Positions 47,520 through 55,251 of a stretch of DNA of 64,000 bases are shown piece by piece (the first letter of the stretch is position 1; each line of letters opens with the position of its first letter). The stretch spans positions 1-64,000 of the forward strand of contig NZ_CABVQC010000048.1 in assembly GCF_902499175.1 (NCBI RefSeq). The letters run 5' to 3'. Source of the DNA: Burkholderia aenigmatica (lineage in GTDB: Bacteria; Pseudomonadota; Gammaproteobacteria; Burkholderiales; Burkholderiaceae). The notes under the pieces are model-generated. The model was not told the DNA's origin. It saw only the letters and a list, made by a program, of their open reading frames with translations, and did not search any database. The translations under genes were made by a program, and so were the position numbers.

Positions 47520-47765
47520 TTAACCCCCGCTCTCGGTCGTGTTCACGCGGTAACAGCAATCCAGCAGCAAGGGCCGCGCGAAGCGGCCCTTGCTGCTGGA
47601 TTGCTCCTCTACCTGGGCGGCCGCGCCGTAAGGCTGCTCTCGCCAGCTCATCGCGCTGCGATCAGGTTTGATAGTGATGTGCCGAAGATCGAAATTGAAC
47701 GTGAGATATACGCGATCATCCGGTTCGAATCCCAATAACGTGAAATGCGCGTCGATGGCGCGCAT
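47520..47765 (-). CDS. Doubtful small reading frame, weak SymE-like look
   Basis: 81-residue frame: HFTLLGFEPDDRVYLTFNFDLRHITIKPD has a pattern of strands that weakly recalls SymE-type toxins (GF..G..V.V......I.I). The second half is formed by a perfect hairpin (47555-47605) and is unlikely to be functional protein. It lies at the left edge of the island. It may be a fragment or not a gene. Confidence 0.25.
   Translation of the reverse strand: MRAIDAHFTLLGFEPDDRVYLTFNFDLRHITIKPDRSAMSWREQPYGAAAQVEEQSSSKGRFARPLLLDCCYRVNTTESGG
47555..47605. repeat. Perfect 23-bp inverted repeat with 5-nt loop
   Basis: Arms at 47555-47577 and 47583-47605 are exact complements; the loop is GCGAA. It lies 120 bp after the amidohydrolase and 214 bp before the OLD nuclease gene. 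There is no T-tract on either side, so it is not a standard intrinsic terminator. Confidence 0.9.
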
Positions 47766-47818
47766 CCATGATCGGTTACTATGAGAGAGATAACTAACTG
47801 AGAATCGGGGAACAAGCT

Positions 47819-50146
47819 ATGCGCATCGAATTCATTGAGATCGCAAACTTTAGAAAACTATTATCGGCCCGAGTAGGATTATCAACCGAAAGGACTGTCT
47901 TCGTTGGCGCCAACAATAGCGGAAAGACCTCAGCCATTACAGCGCTGCGCTATTTTCTCGTCGATCGAGAACGATCAAGCTTTTGCTTCAACGATTTCAC
48001 ACTCTCCCACTGGCCGACAATCAACGCAATGGGTGCCTCGTGGGAAGCTGCACATACTGCAAACCAGCCACTGCCCGATCCGACATGGGATAAGGTATTG
48101 CCGTTCCTCGATGTCTGGCTTCACGTTGCCGATGACGAAGTTCACTATGTTCAGAATATCCTGCCCACTCTCGATTGGGACGGGGGGCGACTAGGTGTGC
48201 GCTTGCGCCTCGAACCAAAGGACACTTTAAAACTACAGTACGAATATGTGACTGCACGGTCTCAAGCGCTGGCGCTTCAGTCGTCAGGCGCCGCCTTGGC
48301 CGAAGAGCAAGGTAAGGCTGCAGCTGATTTTCAAGTAGCAATTTGGCCTCAGGACCTTGTGGAGTTCCTGAAACGTCGACTTGCAGCGTTTTTTGTCGTC
48401 AAAGCCTACGTGCTCGACCCGGCTAAGTGCGTCGAGCCGGAGAATGGTCTGGCCAAGCCACAGACACTCAATGGGAGTGAACCAATTGATGGAGATCCGT
48501 TTCGCGGCCTCATTCGTATAGACGAAATCAGTGCTCAGCGCGGATTTGGCGTGGCGGGTGACGACAATACTGAAGACGCAACCGTCACCACGAGCGGGAC
48601 ACGAAAGCTGTCAACTCAACTCCGACAGTACTACACCCGCCATCTCGATCCCTATGAGAATCCGGATGCGCAAGACCTCCTCGCGCTCAAAGCGATCGAA
48701 GAAGCCCAGAAGGCGTTCAACCTAAGGCTTAGCGACGGCTTCAAAAGCCCGCTTAAGGAAATGCACAAGCTTGGCTATCCAGGTGTTACAGACCCCAAGC
48801 TGAACATTTCGACACGGCTACGCCCCGTTGAAGGGCTGAACCACGACGCGGCAGTGCAATTCATCGTACCTATCAATGACGGCGAAAACGCTGCCGATTT
48901 ATATCTACCAGAGGACTCCAACGGACTCGGGTATCAGAATCTCATCTCGATGGTCTTCCGTCTTATGGCCTTTCGAGACAGTTGGATGCGCGTCGGCAAA
49001 GCGAAACATAAAGTTGCTGACGATACAATTATCCCACCCCTGCATTTGGTACTGATCGAAGAGCCCGAGGCCCACCTTCACACCCAAGTTCAACAGGTTT
49101 TCATCCGGCAAGCGCACAAAATTCTGCGTAATCACGTTGACCTCGGCACGAGCAAAAATTTTGTGACTCAAATGTTAGTCAGCACGCACTCGAGTCACAT
49201 TGCTCACGAGTGCGATTTCGACTCCTTACGTTACTTCCGTCGTTTACCGGGTGGAGAAAAGGCGATTCCGACTTCGTGCGTCATCAACCTGGAAAACGCG
49301 TTCGGCAACGACTCAGACACAAAGCGCTTCGCGACCCGTTATTTGCGGGTCACCCACTGTGACCTATTCTTTGCGGATGCTGCAGTGCTGATCGAGGGGC
49401 CCGCCGAACGCATCCTTGTACCAAATTTTGTGAATTGCCATCCAGAGTTCGAGAAATTGTCAGAAAGTTATATCACTTGGCTCGAGATCGGCGGCAGTCA
49501 TGCTCATAAATTGCGCAGCTTAATCGAAAAAATCGGCCTCACAACATTGATTATCACTGACATCGATTCCAATAATGCAGCGGGCGCCAGTGCACCACCG
49601 GTGCGCGGCGCAAACTACACAACCCGCAATACGACTCTGCGAACATGGTGGCCTGTCATCAGTGATCTCGACCTGCTGCTCGATATACCGGAGAACGAGA
49701 AGACCAAAGTCTATGCAGACGAAAATTTCTCAATACGCGTTGCTTACCAATCGCCCGTCCTGGCGACGTTCAAGGGAGTTACTGCCGAGGCACTCTCCTA
49801 TACTCTGGAAGACGCAATTGTAATGGCGAATCTCAGTTTGTTCGAGACATTGCAGGGAACCGGACTCGTCTCCAAGTTCCGAGTTGCCATCACCAGTAGC
49901 GAAGATCTAAATGCTCTAAGCGGGACGCTCAAAAAGGCGCTTGAAGGTGGAGGGAAAGCTGAATTCGCACTGGATCTACTCGAGATTGAAAACCCCCTTT
50001 CGTTGAGCCCCCCTGCCTACATCCGCGAAGGTTTGCTATGGTTGGCAGCTCAACTCGAACGCAAACAGGTCGAACTAGGGCTTACACAAGTAGCAGGAGA
50101 TGGGGACAACAAGGTCGACACCGCACCGGAAGAGGCAGCGGCATGA
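47819..50146 (+). CDS. OLD-family ATPase/TOPRIM endonuclease (GajA-like)
   Basis: 775-residue overcoming-lysogenisation-defect (OLD) nuclease. The ABC-type ATPase has Walker A GANNSGKT (about 30-37), a signature-like NGLGYQNLISMVFRL, Walker B LHLVLIEEPEAHLH (about 408-421) and the H-loop LVSTHSSHIAHE. The TOPRIM nuclease domain follows, with its Glu in VLIEGPAERIL (about 525) and DxD in IITDIDSNN (about 581-583). The adjacent UvrD helicase overlaps it by 4 bp, the layout of class 2 OLD proteins and of Gabija anti-phage loci. It is about 200 residues longer than the GajA prototype (578), with a large insert between Walker A and the signature. GC is lower than in flanking genes. GGGGAA precedes the ATG. 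Confidence 0.88.
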   Translation: MRIEFIEIANFRKLLSARVGLSTERTVFVGANNSGKTSAITALRYFLVDRERSSFCFNDFTLSHWPTINAMGASWEAAHTANQPLPDPTWDKVLPFLDVWLHVADDEVHYVQNILPTLDWDGGRLGVRLRLEPKDTLKLQYEYVTARSQALALQSSGAALAEEQGKAAADFQVAIWPQDLVEFLKRRLAAFFVVKAYVLDPAKCVEPENGLAKPQTLNGSEPIDGDPFRGLIRIDEISAQRGFGVAGDDNTEDATVTTSGTRKLSTQLRQYYTRHLDPYENPDAQDLLALKAIEEAQKAFNLRLSDGFKSPLKEMHKLGYPGVTDPKLNISTRLRPVEGLNHDAAVQFIVPINDGENAADLYLPEDSNGLGYQNLISMVFRLMAFRDSWMRVGKAKHKVADDTIIPPLHLVLIEEPEAHLHTQVQQVFIRQAHKILRNHVDLGTSKNFVTQMLVSTHSSHIAHECDFDSLRYFRRLPGGEKAIPTSCVINLENAFGNDSDTKRFATRYLRVTHCDLFFADAAVLIEGPAERILVPNFVNCHPEFEKLSESYITWLEIGGSHAHKLRSLIEKIGLTTLIITDIDSNNAAGASAPPVRGANYTTRNTTLRTWWPVISDLDLLLDIPENEKTKVYADENFSIRVAYQSPVLATFKGVTAEALSYTLEDAIVMANLSLFETLQGTGLVSKFRVAITSSEDLNALSGTLKKALEGGGKAEFALDLLEIENPLSLSPPAYIREGLLWLAAQLERKQVELGLTQVAGDGDNKVDTAPEEAAA

Positions 50147-52038
50147 CCACCATTGTCCCGTCAACGACAAACATTTTGCTCGACGAGCATATCGAAGAAG
50201 AACTAACTAGACTTTTGAGTCTGGAAAATCCCACAAGCTTCTTTCTGTTCGCGGGTGCCGGTTCGGGCAAAACTCGTTCACTTGTAAACGCACTGAATCA
50301 TTTGGCTAAGACATACCGCGACGCACTCCGTCTACGTGGTCGACAGGTGGCAGTAATAACCTACACCAACGCAGCGTGCGACGAAATTATGCGACGCACC
50401 GAGTACGATCCGCTGTTCGTTGTAAGCACTATTCATAGCTTCGCTTGGTTACGTATCCAAGGATTAAATTCCGATATCAGAGCTTGGCTGAAGGACAACT
50501 TGCTGCGCGAGATTGCCGATCTCCAAGCTGAAGAAAGGAAGGGTCGCGCAGGTACAAAGGCATCGGCCGTACGTCAAAGTCAGATCGAGTCCAAACAACG
50601 CCGACTAGATAGGTTGGCCGACGTTAAGGCATTTACCTACAACCCCAGTGGTGACAACCGAGAACGCAATGCGCTGAACCACAGCGAAGTCATCAAAATA
50701 TTTTCGGCGTTTTTACTTGAGAAGCCGCTTATGCAGCGTATCCTCGTCGAGAAGTTTCCGTTTTTGTTGATCGATGAGAGTCAAGACACTAACCGCACAC
50801 TAGTTGATGCACTGCTCGCAGTACAGAAGAATCATGCCGACCGTTTTTGCCTAGGTCTCATCGGCGATACAATGCAACGCATCTATCCAGACGGCAAAGA
50901 GCGAATCGAACGAGAAATACCTGAAGACTGGGCTACTCCAGAGAAGAAGCTAAACCACCGGTGCCCTCGGCGCATTGTCAAGCTCATAAATCAGATTCGA
51001 AAAAGTACCGATAATCACAAGCAAGAACCGCGCGACGACCAAACCGAGGGTTGGGTGCGGCTCTTTGTCTTTCCAGCCGATGCACCTGACAAACCCGCTC
51101 TAGAGCAGGGAGTCCGAGACTATATGGCGGGACTCACAGGTGACGAAGGTTGGGCGGACACGAATAAATGCAAAATACTGACCTTAGAGCACCACATGGC
51201 GGCTAAGCGAATGGGTTTCTTGCAGATGTTCGAGGCGCTGGCTTCCGTTGATGACTACCGGACAAGCTTCCTCGATGGCAGCTTTGCGCCGACTAAATTC
51301 TTCACCCACTACGTGCTACCGCTTGTAACTGCACAACAAAACGGTGACAAGTTCGCAGTAACCAAGCTGGTACGCGAAAACTCGCCGTTGCTCAGCAAGG
51401 ATACATTGAAGGCGAATGACAAACCGATAGCACAACTCCGCACTGCCAAGGTGGCCATCGACAGCCTAATGGCACTCTGGACCAATGGCGAACCAACCTG
51501 TTCTGCTATTGTCGCGAATATTGCCCAAACCAATCTCTTCGAGATCCCTGACGGCCTGAAAGCCGCTTTGGTAGCCACAAAGGCTGAGCCAGCAGGAACT
51601 TCCGACGAGGAGGCTGACCCTGTCGGCGACCATATCGCTGCACTGGTCGCGTTTCTCGACTGCGCATTCTCGGTAATCGCACCGTATGCCGCTTATATCG
51701 CACACGAGGCCCCATTTGATACCCATCAGGGGGTGAAAGGGTTGGAATTCGATCGTGTCATGGTGCTCATGGACGATGGAGAAGCTCGAGGTTTCCTGTT
51801 CGGCTACGATAAGCTACTAGGCGCCAAGACACCCTCAGCTGCCGATTTCAGGAATATCCAAGAAGGCAAAGAAACCTCCGTGGATCGCACACGACGCCTG
51901 TTCTACGTGACCTGCAGTCGCGCCCGGTCAAGTTTAGCTCTTGTCGCCTATTCCACTGAACCTGCTGCAGTTCGAGCACATGTCATCGCAAATGAGTGGT
52001 TCGGTGCCGACGAGGTTCTATCCAAGCTTCCTCAATGA
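50143..52038 (+). CDS. UvrD/PcrA-like superfamily 1 helicase (GajB-like)
   Basis: 631-residue SF1A helicase. Motifs in order: Walker A AGAGSGKT (about 38-44), Ia AVITYTNAACDEIMRR, Walker B/II LLIDESQD (about 208-215), III LIGDTMQRIY, IV-type LNHRCPRRIVKLIN, V THQGVKGLEFDRVMVL (about 526) and VI RLFYVTCSRARSSLALV (about 585). The ATG lies in the stop of the OLD gene (ATGA), so the two proteins are co-produced. In Gabija the helicase partner and OLD nuclease act together against phage DNA. It is longer than GajB (about 490). The frame is open upstream, but the overlap fixes the start. Confidence 0.88.
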   Translation: MTTIVPSTTNILLDEHIEEELTRLLSLENPTSFFLFAGAGSGKTRSLVNALNHLAKTYRDALRLRGRQVAVITYTNAACDEIMRRTEYDPLFVVSTIHSFAWLRIQGLNSDIRAWLKDNLLREIADLQAEERKGRAGTKASAVRQSQIESKQRRLDRLADVKAFTYNPSGDNRERNALNHSEVIKIFSAFLLEKPLMQRILVEKFPFLLIDESQDTNRTLVDALLAVQKNHADRFCLGLIGDTMQRIYPDGKERIEREIPEDWATPEKKLNHRCPRRIVKLINQIRKSTDNHKQEPRDDQTEGWVRLFVFPADAPDKPALEQGVRDYMAGLTGDEGWADTNKCKILTLEHHMAAKRMGFLQMFEALASVDDYRTSFLDGSFAPTKFFTHYVLPLVTAQQNGDKFAVTKLVRENSPLLSKDTLKANDKPIAQLRTAKVAIDSLMALWTNGEPTCSAIVANIAQTNLFEIPDGLKAALVATKAEPAGTSDEEADPVGDHIAALVAFLDCAFSVIAPYAAYIAHEAPFDTHQGVKGLEFDRVMVLMDDGEARGFLFGYDKLLGAKTPSAADFRNIQEGKETSVDRTRRLFYVTCSRARSSLALVAYSTEPAAVRAHVIANEWFGADEVLSKLPQ

Positions 52039-52104
52039 ACTACATCTAATTGCGAATAGCTACCTTCGACTGCAAACCTCCTAACCCTTGTGATAGCGTC
52101 AAAA

Positions 52105-53103
52105 ATGGCTTCCGAAGATAGATTCAAACAACTCATAATTACAACCCTGGCGAAACGGTCTGCCTACAGATGTGCGAATCCTGATTGCGGGACAATCACA
52201 AGTGGCCCGACCGAAGATCCTAACAATGCGATCAATGTAGGTGAAGCAGCTCACATTTACGGCGCGAATCCGGGCTCCGCTCGCTATGAACCGGCAATGA
52301 CCTCGGCAGAAAGAAGCGCCATCACCAATGCCATTTGGCTATGTAGTAATTGCCATAAAAAGGTCGATGACGATCCACTCAGGTATCCCGCCGGTCTAAT
52401 GTTTGAATGGCAAAGAGCCCACGAAAGCCATATCGCTGAACAAATAGGAAAGTCAGCAGCGGATATTAGGCGTCGATATGAACAGCGGCATCTAGAAGAA
52501 CTCGGACGCTTAAGCTACCTCTCCGAGCGCATTATTCTCGAGAAAGGGGAATTTTGGAAATTCCGTTTGACGGCAGAGATACTTCGCTATGAAATGTTGC
52601 CGATACTGCAACGATGGTCGGCACTTGAGCGAGGTCTTTATATAAAACCCGCAACTCGGATCGCGACGCCCGATATCGCCGCCTGGTTTCTTGATCGAAT
52701 GCACGAGATTAGGCAGCTCGCCGACGCCTTTTCCGCGTTGATGAACACTGAACTTGCTCGAGCCTGGGGTGAACCCGGCGTAGCTGGTTCTGATGTCGAA
52801 ATCATTGGTACATGCAGATTGATTGCCGAGATGTGCAGCAGCGCCCTCGCTTGGGAAGAAAGTGTCCGCTTCTCTCGGGTCGATGAGCCCTTCTCCGAGG
52901 TGCATGGGTTGCTTAGTGGTGCTGCCGCAGACTTCTTCGAGCAAGCCAGAAAGGTACCCGAATTCCTTTCTAGCGTAATTGAACAGAACCCTATCGGCGG
53001 ACACTACGAACTAAATCTAGTGCTTGGTCTTCCAGACGATTTCGCTGAAAACATCCATGCGGCAACTGAAAGGGCGATGGCCATGATGCAGCGTCACCAT
53101 TGA
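52105..53103 (+). CDS. HNH endonuclease with helical C-terminal domain
   Basis: 332-residue protein. The N-terminal 90 residues are an HNH nuclease: zinc-type cysteines C23/C28 (RCANPDCG) and C80/C83 (WLCSNCHKKVDDD), catalytic His50 in GEAAHIYGA, Asn75 in ITNAIWLC and His84. The remaining 240 residues are helical and acidic with no recognised motif (RRRYEQRHLEELGRL, LDRMHEIRQLADAFSALM, EMCSSALAWEESVRF). It starts 66 bp after the helicase gene on the same strand and shares its lower GC, so it is probably the third gene of the defence locus. A GTG at 52090 is in frame; neither start has a clear ribosome site. Standard Gabija has no such gene. Confidence 0.83.
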   Translation: MASEDRFKQLIITTLAKRSAYRCANPDCGTITSGPTEDPNNAINVGEAAHIYGANPGSARYEPAMTSAERSAITNAIWLCSNCHKKVDDDPLRYPAGLMFEWQRAHESHIAEQIGKSAADIRRRYEQRHLEELGRLSYLSERIILEKGEFWKFRLTAEILRYEMLPILQRWSALERGLYIKPATRIATPDIAAWFLDRMHEIRQLADAFSALMNTELARAWGEPGVAGSDVEIIGTCRLIAEMCSSALAWEESVRFSRVDEPFSEVHGLLSGAAADFFEQARKVPEFLSSVIEQNPIGGHYELNLVLGLPDDFAENIHAATERAMAMMQRHH

Positions 53104-53678
53104 ATTTGACTAACGTTCTTAACACTCTGATGCAATTCACATGTCTGGATTGCGTCTAGACAACGCAAAGACCACGTGATCGAGTTTCACCAGATTCTTC
53201 GCAGGATAGTACAGATCGTCGATGATATACCTATGAATAAAAAATAACGTCAATATTTCAGGTAACGATACTAGCGTCGCTGCCTGAACTACCCAAAAAC
53301 CGTCCAGGCCATATCGACTGAAAAGATCACAAAGCGAAAAACGCACAAATCGTCGAGACTTGGGGAAATTTTACGAATAGTCAGACCGCTATCAAGCTGC
53401 GTGGGCTGGCGTTAAAAAATCGCTCCAGCAAGAAATAATACGCAGCCCTCAGCTGGAAATCAATCGATAATCAGCTTTCCACCCGATTTTATAACAGACT
53501 CTCGCAAACATCTAATCACTGAATCGATTAACCATCCCACCCACAAATTCAGACAAACCACCCAATTAAAAATTTCCAGCACCACCCCTTCCTATTCACC
53601 ACCATTCTGTAAAATCAGATAAAATTGATGGCCGACTTTAAATATCAATCCACAAAAAATCACCACCACACTTAAAAT
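53104..53678. other. AT-rich gap inside the island
   Basis: 575 bp of AT-rich sequence with no well-supported gene. A 69-residue minus-strand frame (53137-53346, MRFSLCDLFSRYGLDGFWVV...) has hydrophobic character but no ribosome site, and another minus-strand piece around 53395-53485 reads QLRAAYYFLLERFFNASPRS between stops. These may be remains of a decayed membrane protein gene. The 53590-53678 part is very AT-rich and may carry the promoter of the next gene. Confidence 0.4.
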
Positions 53679-54101
53679 ATGTTCGCCATAAAAGATATCG
53701 AGAGCGTAAAGAACTTAGCGTCCATTCTTGTCATCCCGTTTTTCGCGGCTGCCTTTATCGCAGGTGGAGGCTTGAACACATTCAACGACCCTGTCACAGG
53801 CTGGCTTACGGCGTCCAGTTACCTGCCGTTCAAGATTATCGGTTACTCACTCCTTCTCGCCTCCGTTGTTGCACTGACCACACTAACATTCGCGATTGTT
53901 GACTATTGTGTTATCTGGATTCACGTAACGCTGAACAGTGCATATCCAATGGCAATCTTCGGGTTCACATCATTGACCGCAGGCTTATTCGTACTCTCGT
54001 TCGCCGTGCCAGGATTGCCCAAGAGCCCGCTCAACCCGTTTTGGCACTTTGGATTTCTTTGTTACGGCTTCTCCCTTCTCTCACGGGGAGAAAATCGCTA
54101 A
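53679..54101 (+). CDS. Small multi-pass membrane protein in the island
   Basis: 140-residue hydrophobic protein with three to four membrane segments (ILVIPFFAAAFIAGGGL, IIGYSLLLASVVALTTLTFAI, MAIFGFTSLTAGLFVLSFAV, FWHFGFLCYGFSLLS). The N-terminus MFAIKDIESVKN is cytosolic. No ribosome site is obvious and no family is recognised. Its composition matches the defence genes upstream. It ends at the island's right junction, where a decayed chemoreceptor fragment begins. A membrane effector or an unrelated cargo gene are both possible. Confidence 0.55.
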   Translation: MFAIKDIESVKNLASILVIPFFAAAFIAGGGLNTFNDPVTGWLTASSYLPFKIIGYSLLLASVVALTTLTFAIVDYCVIWIHVTLNSAYPMAIFGFTSLTAGLFVLSFAVPGLPKSPLNPFWHFGFLCYGFSLLSRGENR

Positions 54102-54105
54102 CCCC

Positions 54106-54350
54106 CCACCGTGAAAGCTGACACGCGTATGGTCAATTCCACGGTCACACTTTCATCCGCCCAAGCCGAATCAACTGCATCGTTTGATCGAGCAACTGCG
54201 CCGCATCGCCGATCTGGTCGATGTCGGCGCTCTATTTCAGGCTGATTTCAACAAGCGTGCAGCCCCTGCTCCTGCGAAGCGATATCTCTCGTCGCCCCTT
54301 CTACCTCGCTGACCGGCCGCGGACCCGATATTCACTGCTCCGCGACAACT
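54106..54350 (-). pseudogene. Decayed 3' fragment of a chemoreceptor gene
   Basis: The DNA is similar, with many changes and small gaps, to the 3' end of the intact chemoreceptor gene at 55252-57114. Matching blocks include GTGAAAGCTGACAC (54111) against TTGAAAGCCGACAC, GATCGAGCAACTGCGCCGC against GATCGAGCGACTGCACCGC, and GCCGCGGACCCGATATTCAC against GCCGCGACCCGGTATTCAC. The frame is destroyed. It ends just where the next intact gene stops. Confidence 0.7.
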
Positions 54351-54358
54351 ACTGTTCG

Positions 54359-55147
54359 CTACCGCACCACGGCATCGACCATCAACTGTGCTTGTGCAAC
54401 AAGTCGTGGATAAATCCTCTGCGAAACCACTTGTTTCGCGTAACATGCCTGTCGCGCGCCCTCGGTGACTTGTCCTGCACTGCACGATGCAATTTGCCGA
54501 ACCGTCACATCCCTCCAGACGACATAAACCCGCTCTCCCTGCCTGACCGACACTACCAACGTATTCGGCCCCTCCGGCACGCCATCCTGGCTTTCCCCCA
54601 GCAGCAGCGCCTTCACCACCGCGTCAGTTGGCTTCCGCTTTACCGGCAATTCGGCAAACCGAAATGCAGCAGCGTCATCGCTGAACACGTCGGTATAAAA
54701 CGTCTCGTTGTCGAACACAACGACAACGTCATCCGTTGGGTTGATCCCCGCATCCGCCGTCTTCGTCCACGCCCTCAAAAGCGGAACCGTCGTCACAACG
54801 AGATTCACCTTCCCGTCATTCGACTTCAAGAGCAGTCCATCCGGCCCGGGTGTCATCCCGTTGTCGATGTAGAGGGTGTCCACAGTACTCCCCGCCTTCC
54901 CGGGAAAACCTTTCGCCCTAACAGTCCCAACAAGCTTAACCAACCGCGCATTCACCTCAGCCGTGTATTTCTTGTCCAGATCCGCCTGATCTTCCATCCG
55001 CGCCGCTGTAATCGCGTCGACGGCTTTCTTCCGATAGGCAAGATAAGAATCGGTAGGCGACGCAATCACCTTCGCGCCCACCGCAGCCACCACCGCGACG
55101 AGCACCACCGCCCCCACCCCGATCTTCCACCTGGAAATGCGCTTCAT
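54359..55147 (-). CDS. Hypothetical membrane-anchored or exported protein
   Basis: 262-residue protein with an N-terminal signal anchor (KIGVGAVVLVAVVAAVGAKVI, about 7-27) and a soluble extracytoplasmic part: a helical stretch (YLAYRKKAVDAITAARMEDQADLDKKYTAEVNARL), then beta-rich sequence (LLLKSNDGKVNLVVTTVPLLRAW, DDVVVVFDNETFYTDVFSDD). Two cysteines (ASCSAG and QACYAK) may form a disulphide. Function unknown. It lies between a decayed and an intact chemoreceptor gene on the same strand. Confidence 0.7.
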   Translation of the reverse strand: MKRISRWKIGVGAVVLVAVVAAVGAKVIASPTDSYLAYRKKAVDAITAARMEDQADLDKKYTAEVNARLVKLVGTVRAKGFPGKAGSTVDTLYIDNGMTPGPDGLLLKSNDGKVNLVVTTVPLLRAWTKTADAGINPTDDVVVVFDNETFYTDVFSDDAAAFRFAELPVKRKPTDAVVKALLLGESQDGVPEGPNTLVVSVRQGERVYVVWRDVTVRQIASCSAGQVTEGARQACYAKQVVSQRIYPRLVAQAQLMVDAVVR

Positions 55148-55251
55148 TTTTATGAACGTCACCGAATCCTGCGCCGATATGCAAAACGGCTGCCGTGAAC
55201 CCACGGCAGCCGTCCCTCAGAAACGCCCTATTCTAAATCGCGAATCAGGCT

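Noticed and set aside
47520-47765. SymE-type toxin gene at the island edge
   Set aside because: Only a weak strand pattern matches, half of the frame is a perfect hairpin, and no antisense RNA promoter was found; kept only as a low-confidence frame.
47819-52038. Calling the OLD/UvrD pair plain Gabija
   Set aside because: Both proteins are much larger than GajA and GajB and a third nuclease gene follows; the name would hide these differences without a tree.
53137-53346. 69-codon minus-strand frame after the HNH gene
   Set aside because: No ribosome site and no recognisable family; composition alone cannot support it, so it is only mentioned in the gap description.
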